Below are positions 1-9,208 of a stretch of 64,000 bases of DNA, in pieces. The stretch covers positions 2,933,303 to 2,997,302 of the forward strand of contig NZ_LR733844.1 in assembly GCF_902506455.1 (NCBI RefSeq), written 5' to 3'. A model generated the notes under the pieces. That model was not told the origin of the DNA. It made no database searches and saw only the letters and a program-made list of their open reading frames with translations. The stretch comes from Sphingomonas sp. 8AM. GTDB taxonomy: Bacteria; Pseudomonadota; Alphaproteobacteria; Sphingomonadales; Sphingomonadaceae. How positions within the stretch are numbered: position 1 is the first letter of the stretch; each line of letters begins with the position of its first letter. Position numbers and translations under genes: made by a program.

Positions 1-2233
1 ACGACGACCATGAGCCGCGGAACAGCAGCCCTGGCGTCGGCGACCAGGATGCGCCGACATCCGGGCTGATCCGCGAGAAGCTCGCTTTTCCGCGGACGAT
101 CTTGCCCCCGTCTTCGTAAGGCACGTTATCGACCGTGGCGACCGGGCCGCGCGTGACATAGCTGTTGAACCGGCCCTTCAGCGACAGGTCGAACGCGTTG
201 ATTAGCGGTACGTGCATCGCCGCGTTGACCAGCGGGACGCGTGCCTCGGCATAACCGGCCGCCGTGACTTCGTGAACGTCCTCCTCCGTCTTTTCGCGAA
301 TACGCTCACCGGTGGTGCCGAACGAGAAGCTCTCCGTTCCGATTGCCACCTTCACCTTGCCGGCCGGCAGCTTGAGCGGGGCGAACGTCAGCAGGATGTC
401 CTTGCTGCGGTTGAAGGCCTTGTTCGACAGGTTCTGAATATGGACGAAGAAGATATCCGCCGGTGCCCCAACCCTGCTTGAGCCGTCGTTGAGCACGTTG
501 AAGGCGACCGCCGGGTCGCTGCTGGTCAGGGCAGCGCATTGCCTCGCGACCACCTGTTCGAGGTTCCGCACCCCTTTCTTCGGCTTTTCTCCCACGCCGC
601 ACAGGCCGGTATGCCGGTCGATCTCGTAAACGGCCTGGAGACCTTCTTCGGTCGCAAGGGCCTGATTCTCGGAATAGGAGTAATTGGCACGCAGCTCCGC
701 ATCCGGACCGAACCGGTATTGCAGCCCCGTGGTCACGCTGGTCGACCAGATCGTCGAGTCCTGGAATCCCGGCTTCAGTCGCCCGTCCGCATACTCGCGG
801 CGCGGATCGTAGTAGACGTCGAAGAACGGCTTGAGCGCGTTCGAGGGCAGATCGCTTGCCTTGAACGGGCTGTAGGCCTGCGTCAGCGGCACCTCCGAAA
901 GCCGGATGATGTCGTGGGACTCGCGGAGATACATATGGTTGCGCGAACCGAAATAATCGATCGTCAGATGGAGGCGGTCAGTGATCTTCTGGTCCAAGCT
1001 CACTGACACGCCGAGGCTGCGCTGGTGTTCGCCCGCATCCGGGGGAATGCCCATTGACAGCGTATCCAGATTGACCGGCCCCAGATCGCCGATGCCCGGT
1101 TGGGCGACCGCGTTGCCGCCATGGTATTGATAAAAGAAGCGCTTTGGATCTTCCGGCCCATCCGGCCGCGTCGGCGGCAGCGCGTAACCAAGCACGAGCG
1201 CGGCCGGTTGCCCACCCGAGAGCGGTGATCGCTGATCGCGGTGGAATTTGGATCGGCCGGCGGCGATGATCTGCGCCGCGCTGATATACTCCCGGTAATC
1301 GTGCGTCACATAGCCGAGCCTGGCATTGGAGACCGGCTCGAGCATCGTATAGGACAGGGTCGCCGTCACCGACCCGCTTCGCCAGCCGGTGGCAGCGGTC
1401 ATCGTCGACTGGCGGGTGTCGGCGCCCGTACTCGACAATTCCTGCCGCGCCGTGGCCGAGAAACCACGATAGTTCTTCTTGAGAACGAAGTTGATCACGC
1501 CGCCCAGCGCGTCCGCGCCATAGACCGCGCTGTTTCCGCTCAGGCTGATCTCGACCCGCTCCACCGCGGCGAGCGGAATGGTGTTGATGTTGGCAAACCC
1601 TTCCTCGACGCCCGCCGCCCCGGCGATGCGTCGGCCGTTGACCAGCACCAGCGTGTTCCTCGTCCCCAGCCCGCGCAGATTGACCCCGGCGACGCCCAGC
1701 CCGCCCAGCCCGCCGCCGTCGAACTTCACCTCGGTCTTTTGCCGGTTGTTGAGGCCATAGCCGACCGATGCCTGGTTGAGCGGCAGGCTGCGGATGAAGT
1801 CCTGCACGTTGGACACGCCGAGCGACTTGATGTCTTCGGCGGTATAGATCTTGAGGTCAGAGGTCGGATCGCTGCCACGGATCTGGGAGCCGGTGACGAC
1901 GATATCACTGGCGGCCTCCTCGCGGGCCGGCTTTTTCGCCCCTGCCGCAACCGGCATGTGCTCGTCGTTCGCGATCCGCGCCGCGTCGCTCTCCGCCGGC
2001 GTCACCGGTTCATCGGCCACCACCTGAGTCGCATCGGCCCCGGCGGCAGGTGCGGGTGACGTATCCGCCGGCGTATCCTCGCCGGGCACCGGCTTTTGTT
2101 CCTGCTGCTCCTGCGTCGAAGTCTGCTGCTGCAGTTGCGCATGGGCCGGCTGGCTGGCGAAGCACGGAAACACTGCCACACTCGCAAGTAAAAGGAACCG
2201 ATGCTGCCTGGATAACGACACTAAACCCCCCAT
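1..2233 (-). CDS. TonB-dependent outer-membrane receptor (3' end outside window)
   Basis: My reading of the reverse strand is open without a stop from an ATG at 2233 to the window edge, about 744 codons. The start encodes a signal peptide (basic start, a hydrophobic stretch, then Ala-His-Ala before Gln), followed by a Gln/Pro/Ala-rich linker. Near residue 108 a TonB-box-like segment SDIVVTGSQIRG begins the plug domain, which includes NLRGLGTRNTLVLVNGRR and a VYGADALGGVINFVLK segment. Beta-barrel-like sequence follows. The plug wording is that of sphingomonad/xanthomonad receptors for organic substrates rather than classic siderophore receptors. The ligand cannot be told. The missing C-terminus is due to the window boundary. 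No strong ribosome-binding site precedes the ATG; an in-frame GTG at 2221 is an alternative start. Confidence 0.85.
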   Translation of the reverse strand, partial: MGGLVSLSRQHRFLLLASVAVFPCFASQPAHAQLQQQTSTQEQQEQKPVPGEDTPADTSPAPAAGADATQVVADEPVTPAESDAARIANDEHMPVAAGAKKPAREEAASDIVVTGSQIRGSDPTSDLKIYTAEDIKSLGVSNVQDFIRSLPLNQASVGYGLNNRQKTEVKFDGGGLGGLGVAGVNLRGLGTRNTLVLVNGRRIAGAAGVEEGFANINTIPLAAVERVEISLSGNSAVYGADALGGVINFVLKKNYRGFSATARQELSSTGADTRQSTMTAATGWRSGSVTATLSYTMLEPVSNARLGYVTHDYREYISAAQIIAAGRSKFHRDQRSPLSGGQPAALVLGYALPPTRPDGPEDPKRFFYQYHGGNAVAQPGIGDLGPVNLDTLSMGIPPDAGEHQRSLGVSVSLDQKITDRLHLTIDYFGSRNHMYLRESHDIIRLSEVPLTQAYSPFKASDLPSNALKPFFDVYYDPRREYADGRLKPGFQDSTIWSTSVTTGLQYRFGPDAELRANYSYSENQALATEEGLQAVYEIDRHTGLCGVGEKPKKGVRNLEQVVARQCAALTSSDPAVAFNVLNDGSSRVGAPADIFFVHIQNLSNKAFNRSKDILLTFAPLKLPAGKVKVAIGTESFSFGTTGERIREKTEEDVHEVTAAGYAEARVPLVNAAMHVPLINAFDLSLKGRFNSYVTRGPVATVDNVPYEDGGKIVRGKASFSRISPDVGASWSPTPGLLFRGSWSS

Positions 2234-2355
2234 TACCACGATATTCGCTCAACCAGATAGAAACACCACCCCTCGGTGTCTGGCAATCGAGCAAGACGAC
2301 GTTATAGGACGAGCCAAGCAAGATACCGCAAGAGGACTACCCCAAACTTGTTTTT

Positions 2356-2388
2356 ATGATCCCGATAGATCATCTTGTGACCTATAAT
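2356..2388 (+). promoter_or_regulatory. Candidate promoter with overlapping palindrome
   Basis: A perfect inverted repeat, ATGATC-6-GATCAT (2356-2373), lies just upstream of a consensus -10-like TATAAT at 2383-2388. The repeat covers the place where the -35 element would be. This layout suggests a repressor operator controlling the M16 peptidase gene that starts at 2474. The regulator is unknown. Confidence 0.35.
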
Positions 2389-2473
2389 GGTGATCCTGGA
2401 CCCGGTACAGCTTGTTGCTTAGAATATCCGTCTTCTACAGATGCGGGACGACGCCTTGGGAATGACGTTCATC

Positions 2474-5314
2474 ATGAAGTATCGTTTTCTGAAATCTTGC
2501 ACTATTACAGCGTTTTGCTTGCTCGCCGGCGAGGCCCTTGGCGCCTCCCACCCGGCGCATCGTTCCACGACTGGCGGCGCTTCGGCCTCGCCGCGTTCGA
2601 TCCCGACGGCCAGGAAAGGCGTCGGTGCGACGGACGAGGCGTCGGCGCTCGTCGAGAAGACGAAGCTGAACTTCGACAAGTTCACGCTGCCCAACGGACT
2701 GACGGTCATCGTCTATCCCGATCACTCGGTCCCGAAGGTGCTGGTCTCGCTGACCTACCGGGTCGGGTCGAAGGATGAACCCGAGGGTAAGTCGGGCTTC
2801 GCGCATCTCTTCGAACACATGATGTTTCAGGAGACCGAGAATCGTAAGGGCGAGTATTTCAAGCCGCTGATCGAAAACGGCGCGATCGACATCAACGGCA
2901 ACACGACCACCGACCGCACGCGCTATTTCGAAACCGTCCCCACTCGCGAACTCGATCTCGCCTTGTGGATGGAGAGCGACCGGATGCAGTATCTGCCCGG
3001 TGCGATCGACGCCAAGGCGCTGGATAACCAGCGTGCGGTGGTGAAGAACGAGAAACGCCAGCGCTCGACGCCGGAGAGCGAGGCGCGTGACACGGCCTAT
3101 ACCGCGGCCTTCTACCCGAAAGGACACCCCTACGACCATCCCGTGATCGGCTCGATGCACGATCTCGACAATGCCAGCGTCGAGGATGTGCGCAGCTGGT
3201 TCGACAGCTATTATGGCGCGTCGAACGCGATCCTGCTGCTCGCCGGCGATGTCGATCCGGCCACGGCACGCGAGAAGGTCGCGCGCTACTTCAAGGACGT
3301 TCGTCCTGGCAGCCGCACGCAGCAGATCACCCGCTGGATCCCGACGATCGAGGAAACGAAGCGGCTGCGTCTGTTCAGCAAGAACTCGAACGTGACGATC
3401 AGCCGGTCATGGCCGGTGCCGACCGAGGAAGATCGCGACGGCGTCTTCCTGCAAAGCTTCGCCGCCGCGATCGCGGGAGACCCGCAATTGCCGCTGAACC
3501 AGGCGCTGGTCGAGAACAAGGGGCCGGCGCTCTGGGTCACCGCCGGCTATAGCGATGCGGCGGTCAACGGCGTCTTCAGTATCAATGCGGAAGTGCGCCC
3601 CGGCGTCGACCCGGCGGAGGTCGAGCGGCGGATCGACGCAGTGCTGGCCAGGCTGTTCGAGCAAGGCCCCGACGCGGCGGTGCTACGCCGTAACCTGCAC
3701 GCGCGTGACAAGGGCTGGCTTTCGATGCTGGAGGATCCCGAGTCCGTCGGCGGGATGCTGGAATCCGGCCAATTGTCGGCGGGCGACCCCTATCTCTACA
3801 AGTTGATGCGGCGGTGGGAGCGAGAGGTCACGCCGGCATCGCTGGCGGCGGTTGCGCGTAAATGGCTGGGCCGGCCGTATGTGGATGTCCGCACCGATCC
3901 GGAGGCCAAGACCAGCCCGGCGGAAACCGGATCGGTCGATCGCAAGACCCCGCCCCCGGCGCCGCCGATCGCGGCCGACAGCGCGCCCAAATTTCCGCCG
4001 ATCGAGCGCGCCACGCTTGCCAATGGCACCAAGCTGGTGGTCGTGCGCCGACCGCAATTCCCGCTGGTCTCGGTCGGGTTCGAGTTCGAGACCGGACGCT
4101 TCCTCCAGCGTCCCTATGCCGATTATCTCCCCGGCTTCACCTTCGGCAGCCTGTTCGACGGTAGCAAGCGCTACCCGAACGAGGTCATCAAAACGCGGAT
4201 GAACGAGCTTGCGGTCTATCCGGGGGTCGGCTCCGATCATCGGCGCAGCACGGTCAGTTTCTCGTCGGACAGCGCCGGGCTGGCCGATGCCGTCGACTTC
4301 ATCGCCGAGGTGCTGCGCGAACCGACCTTCCCGCAGAAGAAGATCGACGAATATATCGAGCAGGTCGACGCCAGCTTCGACAGCTACGAGAAGAACCCCG
4401 CCGGCTCGCAGGGCCAGTTGTTCAACGTCGCACTCTGGGGGAAGGATCATCCGTTCGCCCGGATCGAAACGCGCGCGCAGGCGAAACACAAGTCGCGCGA
4501 CGAGATGCTGCAATTCTACAATAACGAGATCGCGCCGGCGAACATGACCGCCTATTTCGTCGGCGACATCACGCTGGACAAGGCGCGGGCGTTGGTCGAG
4601 CACAGTTTTGCTGCCTGGCACCAGGGGATCAGGCCGTCACCGACCGCCGACACGCCACCGGCCAGGCCGACGGGCGTGCGCGTGGTGCTGATCGACGTGC
4701 CCGGCGCGCGGCAATCGCGGATCCACGCCGGGCGGCTGATCGAGCCATGGGAGCAGCGGCGCGCGATGATCGAGCAGCTCGCCAACGGTGTGCTCGGGGG
4801 CAGCTTCACCAGCCGCATCAACCTCAATCTTCGCGAGGACAAGGGATGGAGCTATGGCGTTCATTCCAGCCTCGGCCCGTCGCTGCACTCGCCGCGCACC
4901 TTCTACGTCAGCGGCTCGGTCCAGACCGATCGTACCGCGGCGTCGATCCAGGAGATCATCAAGGAGTTGCAGGCATTCCGCTCGGCCCGCCCGATCACGC
5001 AGACCGAGCTGGACGAGCAGAAGACGACGACGCTCAATCGCCTCGAAAGCGCGCTGAATTCCAACACGGCCTATCTGACGTTCATGCTGGACGCCGACAA
5101 TCGCGGCATCCCGCTGGACTATGCGACCGCCTTGCCGGCCATGGTGCGCAGCATCTCGCTCGATGAGACACGGCAGGTGGTGCAGCAGGCGTTCAGGCCC
5201 GACGACTTCGTCTGGTCGATCGCGGGCGATCTGCGCAAGATCGAGGCCGATGTCCGCGCACTGAACCTCGGGCCGGTCGAGGTGCAGGACGTCTACGGCA
5301 ACCGAATCCGCTAG
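2474..5314 (+). CDS. Secreted M16 family zinc metallopeptidase (pitrilysin/insulinase-like)
   Basis: A 946-residue protein with two M16 halves. The ATG at 2474 is chosen because it opens a signal peptide (MKYRFLKSC, hydrophobic core, GEALGA). Upstream in-frame ATGs at 2441 and 2462 are less likely. The N-terminal half carries the inverted zinc motif HLFEH at residues 111-115, with a candidate third ligand Glu near residue 193 (NEKRQR). The C-terminal half, from about residue 505, begins with the typical ATLANGTKLVVVRRP strand and lacks the HxxEH motif, as usual for the non-catalytic M16 partner domain. It probably degrades peptides in the periplasm. It is a single-gene unit followed by a strong hairpin. 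Confidence 0.9.
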   Translation: MKYRFLKSCTITAFCLLAGEALGASHPAHRSTTGGASASPRSIPTARKGVGATDEASALVEKTKLNFDKFTLPNGLTVIVYPDHSVPKVLVSLTYRVGSKDEPEGKSGFAHLFEHMMFQETENRKGEYFKPLIENGAIDINGNTTTDRTRYFETVPTRELDLALWMESDRMQYLPGAIDAKALDNQRAVVKNEKRQRSTPESEARDTAYTAAFYPKGHPYDHPVIGSMHDLDNASVEDVRSWFDSYYGASNAILLLAGDVDPATAREKVARYFKDVRPGSRTQQITRWIPTIEETKRLRLFSKNSNVTISRSWPVPTEEDRDGVFLQSFAAAIAGDPQLPLNQALVENKGPALWVTAGYSDAAVNGVFSINAEVRPGVDPAEVERRIDAVLARLFEQGPDAAVLRRNLHARDKGWLSMLEDPESVGGMLESGQLSAGDPYLYKLMRRWEREVTPASLAAVARKWLGRPYVDVRTDPEAKTSPAETGSVDRKTPPPAPPIAADSAPKFPPIERATLANGTKLVVVRRPQFPLVSVGFEFETGRFLQRPYADYLPGFTFGSLFDGSKRYPNEVIKTRMNELAVYPGVGSDHRRSTVSFSSDSAGLADAVDFIAEVLREPTFPQKKIDEYIEQVDASFDSYEKNPAGSQGQLFNVALWGKDHPFARIETRAQAKHKSRDEMLQFYNNEIAPANMTAYFVGDITLDKARALVEHSFAAWHQGIRPSPTADTPPARPTGVRVVLIDVPGARQSRIHAGRLIEPWEQRRAMIEQLANGVLGGSFTSRINLNLREDKGWSYGVHSSLGPSLHSPRTFYVSGSVQTDRTAASIQEIIKELQAFRSARPITQTELDEQKTTTLNRLESALNSNTAYLTFMLDADNRGIPLDYATALPAMVRSISLDETRQVVQQAFRPDDFVWSIAGDLRKIEADVRALNLGPVEVQDVYGNRIR

Positions 5315-5322
5315 AAGCGAAG

Positions 5323-5352
5323 GGCTGCTCCGGTCGCCACGACCGAGCAGCC
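5323..5352 (+). terminator. Hairpin downstream of M16 peptidase
   Basis: GGCTGCTC + CGGTCG pairs with CGACC + GAGCAGCC across a three-base loop, giving a 13-bp stem with one bulged C, 9 bp after the stop codon. There is no clear T-run, so it may act as an mRNA 3' stabiliser or a weak intrinsic terminator. Confidence 0.5.
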
Positions 5353-5451
5353 GTTCGTATCAGCCGATGATCGGTAGCCAGCGGCCACATCGGGCGAGAT
5401 GATCGCCCGACCGGCGCTGACGGACGACCGGCCGACGACCGACGCGCGCGC

Positions 5452-7128
5452 TCAGATCACGCCGGCCTTCATCTGCTTGACCGCGTGATCGGCGGCCCGC
5501 GCGGTCATCGCCATGAAGGTAAGCGAGGGGTTCACACACGACACCGACGCCATCTGCGCACCGTCGGTGACGAACAGATTCGCCGCGTCATGCGCCTGAT
5601 TCCAGCCGTTGAGGACCGAGGTGTTCGGGTCACGCCCCATCCGCGCCCCGCCCATCTCGTGGATCGCCTCGCCGGGCACGTGCTTCCCACGCGCACCCTT
5701 GACGTTGGTCAGCCCGGCGCGGCGCAGCATCAGCTGCCCCTGCTCCAGCGCGTCGTCCATCATCCTGATCTCGTTGTCGCGGAACGTCACGTCGAAGCGA
5801 AGCAGCGGCGTGCCGAAGCGATCGGTCTTGTTGAAGTTCAGCATGACGCGATTGTCGTCATAGGGCAGACATTCGCCGAACGCGCCCATCGAGAACCGCC
5901 ACGGTCCGTATTCACGCATCCCGTGCTTCATGTCGGCGCCGAAGCCCTCGACCATCGCCGGCTGGCGGAACGCCTGCCCCTGATAGCCATAGCCGCGCCG
6001 GAACGGCAGTTCCTCGGACACGAGGTTGCGGAAGCGGGGCACATACACCCCGCCCGGCCGGCGCCCGTATTCGATCAGGTCGGTCATGCCGGGGATGTCG
6101 CCGGAGACGCCGACGCGGAAGATATGGTCCATCACCGCGCTGCCCAGCGCGCCGTTCGAGTGGAACCAGCTGCGTTCGCTGTTGGCCGGCCGCGAGTTGA
6201 GCAGCACGTGGAGCGAGCTCATCGCCGAGGCACACAGGAACACCATCCGCGCCTGCACCACCTCGGCCCGGCCGGTCTTGGCATCGACCATCCGCACGCC
6301 GGTAACGCGCTTCTTCGCCGGATCATATTCGAGGTTGGTCACCCAGGTGTCGGACCGCAGCGTCAGTCGCCCGGTCGCGCGCGCTGCCGGCAAGGTCACT
6401 GCCTGGGTCGAGAAATAGGCGCCGAAGCTACACCCATGGCTGCATTGCGAGCGCTTCTGGCAGCGGGTGCGATTCTGCTCCGGCTTGTCCTCGGTGATGT
6501 TGCTTAGCCGTGCGTTGATGAGCTTGCGGCCGGGAAACTCGCCTTCCAGCCGGCCCTTCAGCCACTTCTCGGCAACGTTCATCTCGAACGGCGGCATGAA
6601 CTCGCTGTCGGGAAGATAGTCGAGCCCCTCCTTGCCCCCCGACACGCCGATGTACTTCTCGACATAGCTGTACCACGGCACGACGTCCTCATAGCGGATC
6701 GGCCAGTCGACCCCGACGCCCTCGCGCTTGTTCGCCTCATAGTCGGCCGGTGCCCATCGGAAGCTCCACCGTCCCCAGGTCAGCGACTTACCGCCGACCA
6801 CCGAGGGACGCACCCAGTTGAACTTGTTGGGCGCGTCGTAATCATACGGGTTGAGCCGGTCGTTGATGAAGAACGGCTGCGTGCTGGGCGATACCCAGCC
6901 GTTAAGCGCGAAATAGTCGCGCTTGGCGAGCGCCGCCGGCATCTTGTCACGCGCCGGAATTTCGTAGGCGGGCTTGCCGTCGAACGGATAATCCTCGCCG
7001 TGTTCGACCATCCGGCCACGATCGACCATCAGGACACGCAGCCCCTTCTCGGTAAGCTCCTTCGCCGCCCAGCCGCCGCTGATGCCGGAGCCGATGACGA
7101 TTGCGTCGAAACGATCTGTAGCTGCCAT
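5452..7128 (-). CDS. GMC family FAD-dependent oxidoreductase (gluconate 2-dehydrogenase-like large subunit)
   Basis: 558 residues. The N-terminus has the Rossmann FAD motif VIGSGISGGWAAKEL (residues 11-25) followed by a basic/acidic strand end (VDRGR). The C-terminus has MGGARMGRDPNTSVLN and the family-typical NPSLTFMAMTARAADH segment containing the catalytic-region residues. It is expected to oxidise a sugar or polyol hydroxyl, passing electrons to the respiratory chain. The upstream gene on the same strand encodes a gluconate 2-dehydrogenase subunit-3-like protein, so the two form a membrane-side dehydrogenase complex. No cytochrome c subunit is present in the window. There is no signal peptide on this subunit; co-export with the Tat-type small subunit is the likely route. 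Confidence 0.9.
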   Translation of the reverse strand: MAATDRFDAIVIGSGISGGWAAKELTEKGLRVLMVDRGRMVEHGEDYPFDGKPAYEIPARDKMPAALAKRDYFALNGWVSPSTQPFFINDRLNPYDYDAPNKFNWVRPSVVGGKSLTWGRWSFRWAPADYEANKREGVGVDWPIRYEDVVPWYSYVEKYIGVSGGKEGLDYLPDSEFMPPFEMNVAEKWLKGRLEGEFPGRKLINARLSNITEDKPEQNRTRCQKRSQCSHGCSFGAYFSTQAVTLPAARATGRLTLRSDTWVTNLEYDPAKKRVTGVRMVDAKTGRAEVVQARMVFLCASAMSSLHVLLNSRPANSERSWFHSNGALGSAVMDHIFRVGVSGDIPGMTDLIEYGRRPGGVYVPRFRNLVSEELPFRRGYGYQGQAFRQPAMVEGFGADMKHGMREYGPWRFSMGAFGECLPYDDNRVMLNFNKTDRFGTPLLRFDVTFRDNEIRMMDDALEQGQLMLRRAGLTNVKGARGKHVPGEAIHEMGGARMGRDPNTSVLNGWNQAHDAANLFVTDGAQMASVSCVNPSLTFMAMTARAADHAVKQMKAGVI

Positions 7129-7193
7129 GATCTGATATGCCCGCCAGAAGGAGGTTCGGGAGAAAGTGCGGCCACCGATGGCGGCCGGGCCGG

Positions 7194-7751
7194 TCAGGCC
7201 GAGAAGATGCGCTTGACCTTCGCATAGGGGTAAGCGCCGTCGTAATTGCCGGGGACCGGCAGATACTCGCGTTCCTGCGTGATCCCGACCTCGGACGTGT
7301 AATAACCGGTGAGCACCAGCTGCTTGAACGCCGGGAAGAACGCAGTCGCGCCCGGCAGCTTGTCGTTCATCGCCAGCGTGAGCAGCGCATCCTGCTGCGC
7401 GGCGGTCGCCTTCACAGCGGCGACGCGGTAATCGGCAATGCTCCGCGCGTCGATCGCGGCGAGGCCGCCGAAAATCGTCGCGCGCTCGTCGTCGATCGCC
7501 CAGTCACCGAGCATATGCTCGATATACTCAGGCACGCCGGCGGTGATCGCGCCCGGCGTGTCGGTGGTCGGCATGACCCGTTCGCTGAGCGCGGCGACCA
7601 GCGCGCGCTGGGCGGCGGTGAACACCGGCGCGGGCGGCCCGGTGTTGATAACGGGGTTCGGCTGATAGGCGACCGCACGCGCGAGCGGCGCGAACGCGCT
7701 TGCGCCGAACGCCGCCACCATGGCGGCCAGCGTCTCGCGACGACCGATCAT
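7194..7751 (-). CDS. Gluconate 2-dehydrogenase subunit 3 family protein
   Basis: 185 residues. The start has a twin-arginine-like leader (MIGRRETLAAMVAAFGASAF, then Ala-rich up to LARA). The mature part begins with a VFTAAQRALVAALSERVMPTTDTPGA segment typical of the gluconate 2-dehydrogenase subunit 3 family. It lies 65 bp upstream of the GMC oxidoreductase on the same strand, matching the usual small-subunit then large-subunit order. Its role is probably as a chaperone or export partner for the flavoprotein through the Tat pathway. The promoter should lie in the 7752-8016 gap shared with the divergent small gene at 8017; I see no clear operator there. Confidence 0.85.
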   Translation of the reverse strand: MIGRRETLAAMVAAFGASAFAPLARAVAYQPNPVINTGPPAPVFTAAQRALVAALSERVMPTTDTPGAITAGVPEYIEHMLGDWAIDDERATIFGGLAAIDARSIADYRVAAVKATAAQQDALLTLAMNDKLPGATAFFPAFKQLVLTGYYTSEVGITQEREYLPVPGNYDGAYPYAKVKRIFSA

Positions 7752-8016
7752 CGCGACGCCTCGCGTCCACGACCTGCGTGAGCCTGGCCCATATCTCTCC
7801 CCACCCGCAATTTTTGTTAGCGCAATCTTTCACGCCACGCCGACACAGTCAATGCAGCGAAGGTCTGAGCCAGATCAGGATCGCCCGCCGCCGTTAACCT
7901 TATCTCAGCAAGCATTTGTCATTGACCAGCTACACCCGGCGCGCCGAAGCTTGCTACATCACTCCATGCCGGTCGATCGCGACCGGATGGCACTCGATCC
8001 GGGAAGGAGGTTCTTG

Positions 8017-8211
8017 ATGACGGCACGCGGCCTATCGGCATGGTTCGGACTGGGATCCAGCCTCCTGGCCATTCTCGTCTCGGTCGAGCGACCGCATTGG
8101 TTCGGGCTGGCGGCCAGCGCCCCTGCCAGGGACGCGACCACGGCGGCGGCGGCTCCCGATCCGCGCACCGCCCCGTGGCTCATCAAGCGCGACGTCGCCC
8201 GGGCGCGCTGA
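8017..8211 (+). CDS. Small single-pass membrane protein, unknown function
   Basis: A 64-residue product. The start at 8017 is chosen because a near-perfect ribosome-binding site (GGAAGGAGG) lies 6 bp upstream. In-frame upstream ATGs at 7966 and 7987 lack one. The sequence has one hydrophobic stretch (residues 6-20, WFGLGSSLLAILVSV) and an Ala/Pro-rich tail ending in WLIKRDVARAR. No family is recognised. It is divergent from the GMC operon and convergent with the SDR gene 12 bp downstream. Confidence 0.5.
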   Translation: MTARGLSAWFGLGSSLLAILVSVERPHWFGLAASAPARDATTAAAAPDPRTAPWLIKRDVARAR

Positions 8212-8223
8212 CGCGGCCGGTCG

Positions 8224-8991
8224 TCACCCGGCTGCGCGCTGCTGGGCGGCGCGTTCGGTCAGTGTCTTGAGCGTTTCGTCAAAACGCCCCTCCCGCTCCG
8301 CCTGCCGCAGGAACTGGACCTCGTCGACGAGGATCTCGTGAGGGGTCGGCTGCTGCAGGAACTGCGCGGCGACGGCATCGGCGAAGGCCGCCAGCGGCAT
8401 ATAGCCCGGCCGGTGCGCCTGTCCCGGCGTCAGGTCGGTCTGCACCCCCGGCGGCGCCAGCTCGATGACCTCGACCTTGCCTTGCAGCTGCGTGCGCAGC
8501 GATACGGTATAGGAGTGGATCGCCGCCTTGCTCGCCGAATAGGTCGGCGCGACGACCAGCGGAACATAGGCGAGTCCCGAAGTGACGGTGACGACGACGG
8601 CGTCGGGCTGCGTCACCAGATGATCGATCAGCGCGTTGGTCAGCCGGATCGGTCCGAGGACGTTGATTTCCACCGTCGCCTCGGCATCGCCCAGGTCCCG
8701 CCGCCCGCTCAGATCCTCGTACTTCATGATCCCCGCGTTGTTGAACAGCACGTTCAGCGCCGGAAAATCGGCAACGATCGCCGCGGCGAACGCCGCCACG
8801 TCCGTCGCGTCCTCGACGTCGAGCGTGCGGATGTGGATGCGCTCGCGTCCGGCGGCGGCCTTTTCGAGCGCCTCACGCCGCCGACCGGCGATGATCACCG
8901 TGTCACCACGATCGTGGAAGCGATGCGCGAGCGCCTCGCCGATCCCGCTGCCGCCGCCCGTCATCAGGATCGTGTTGCCGCTCGTCTTCAT
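8224..8991 (-). CDS. Short-chain dehydrogenase/reductase, DltE-like
   Basis: 255 residues. ATG at 8991 has GGAGCG nearby; a longer in-frame extension to 9144 looks non-coding. N-terminal cofactor motif TGGGSGIG (residues 11-18), NNAG at about 88, and a YSASKAA catalytic Tyr/Lys pair in mid-protein show a classical SDR. The overall pattern (ILMTGGGSGIGEALAHRFHDRG, then LNVLFNNAGIM) resembles the DltE-type oxidoreductases. The substrate is unknown, and a role in teichoic acid chemistry is not implied in a Gram-negative. It is divergent from the histidine kinase gene at 9209, with about 217 bp between the starts. Confidence 0.85.
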   Translation of the reverse strand: MKTSGNTILMTGGGSGIGEALAHRFHDRGDTVIIAGRRREALEKAAAGRERIHIRTLDVEDATDVAAFAAAIVADFPALNVLFNNAGIMKYEDLSGRRDLGDAEATVEINVLGPIRLTNALIDHLVTQPDAVVVTVTSGLAYVPLVVAPTYSASKAAIHSYTVSLRTQLQGKVEVIELAPPGVQTDLTPGQAHRPGYMPLAAFADAVAAQFLQQPTPHEILVDEVQFLRQAEREGRFDETLKTLTERAAQQRAAG

Positions 8992-9208
8992 CGCTGATCG
9001 CTCCGCCTGTGCCGGGGTGCGAAAAGCATCCGGGCCGCGCTGCACAACGTGATGAACCCGCGACGGGTTTCGGCGCGACATGCGACTGGTCGTGCCGGGC
9101 GCTCCGGTCGCCGGGCGCAGCGGAGCAGGACAATGGTTGTGCACCTTCCTTGATGGGGATCATCAAGCTAGGTGGCTCGTTATCCGCCCGTCTTTGCATC
9201 CGGGACTC

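Noticed and set aside
1..2233. Truncated or broken TonB receptor
   Set aside because: The frame is continuous to the window edge, so the missing part is outside the window.
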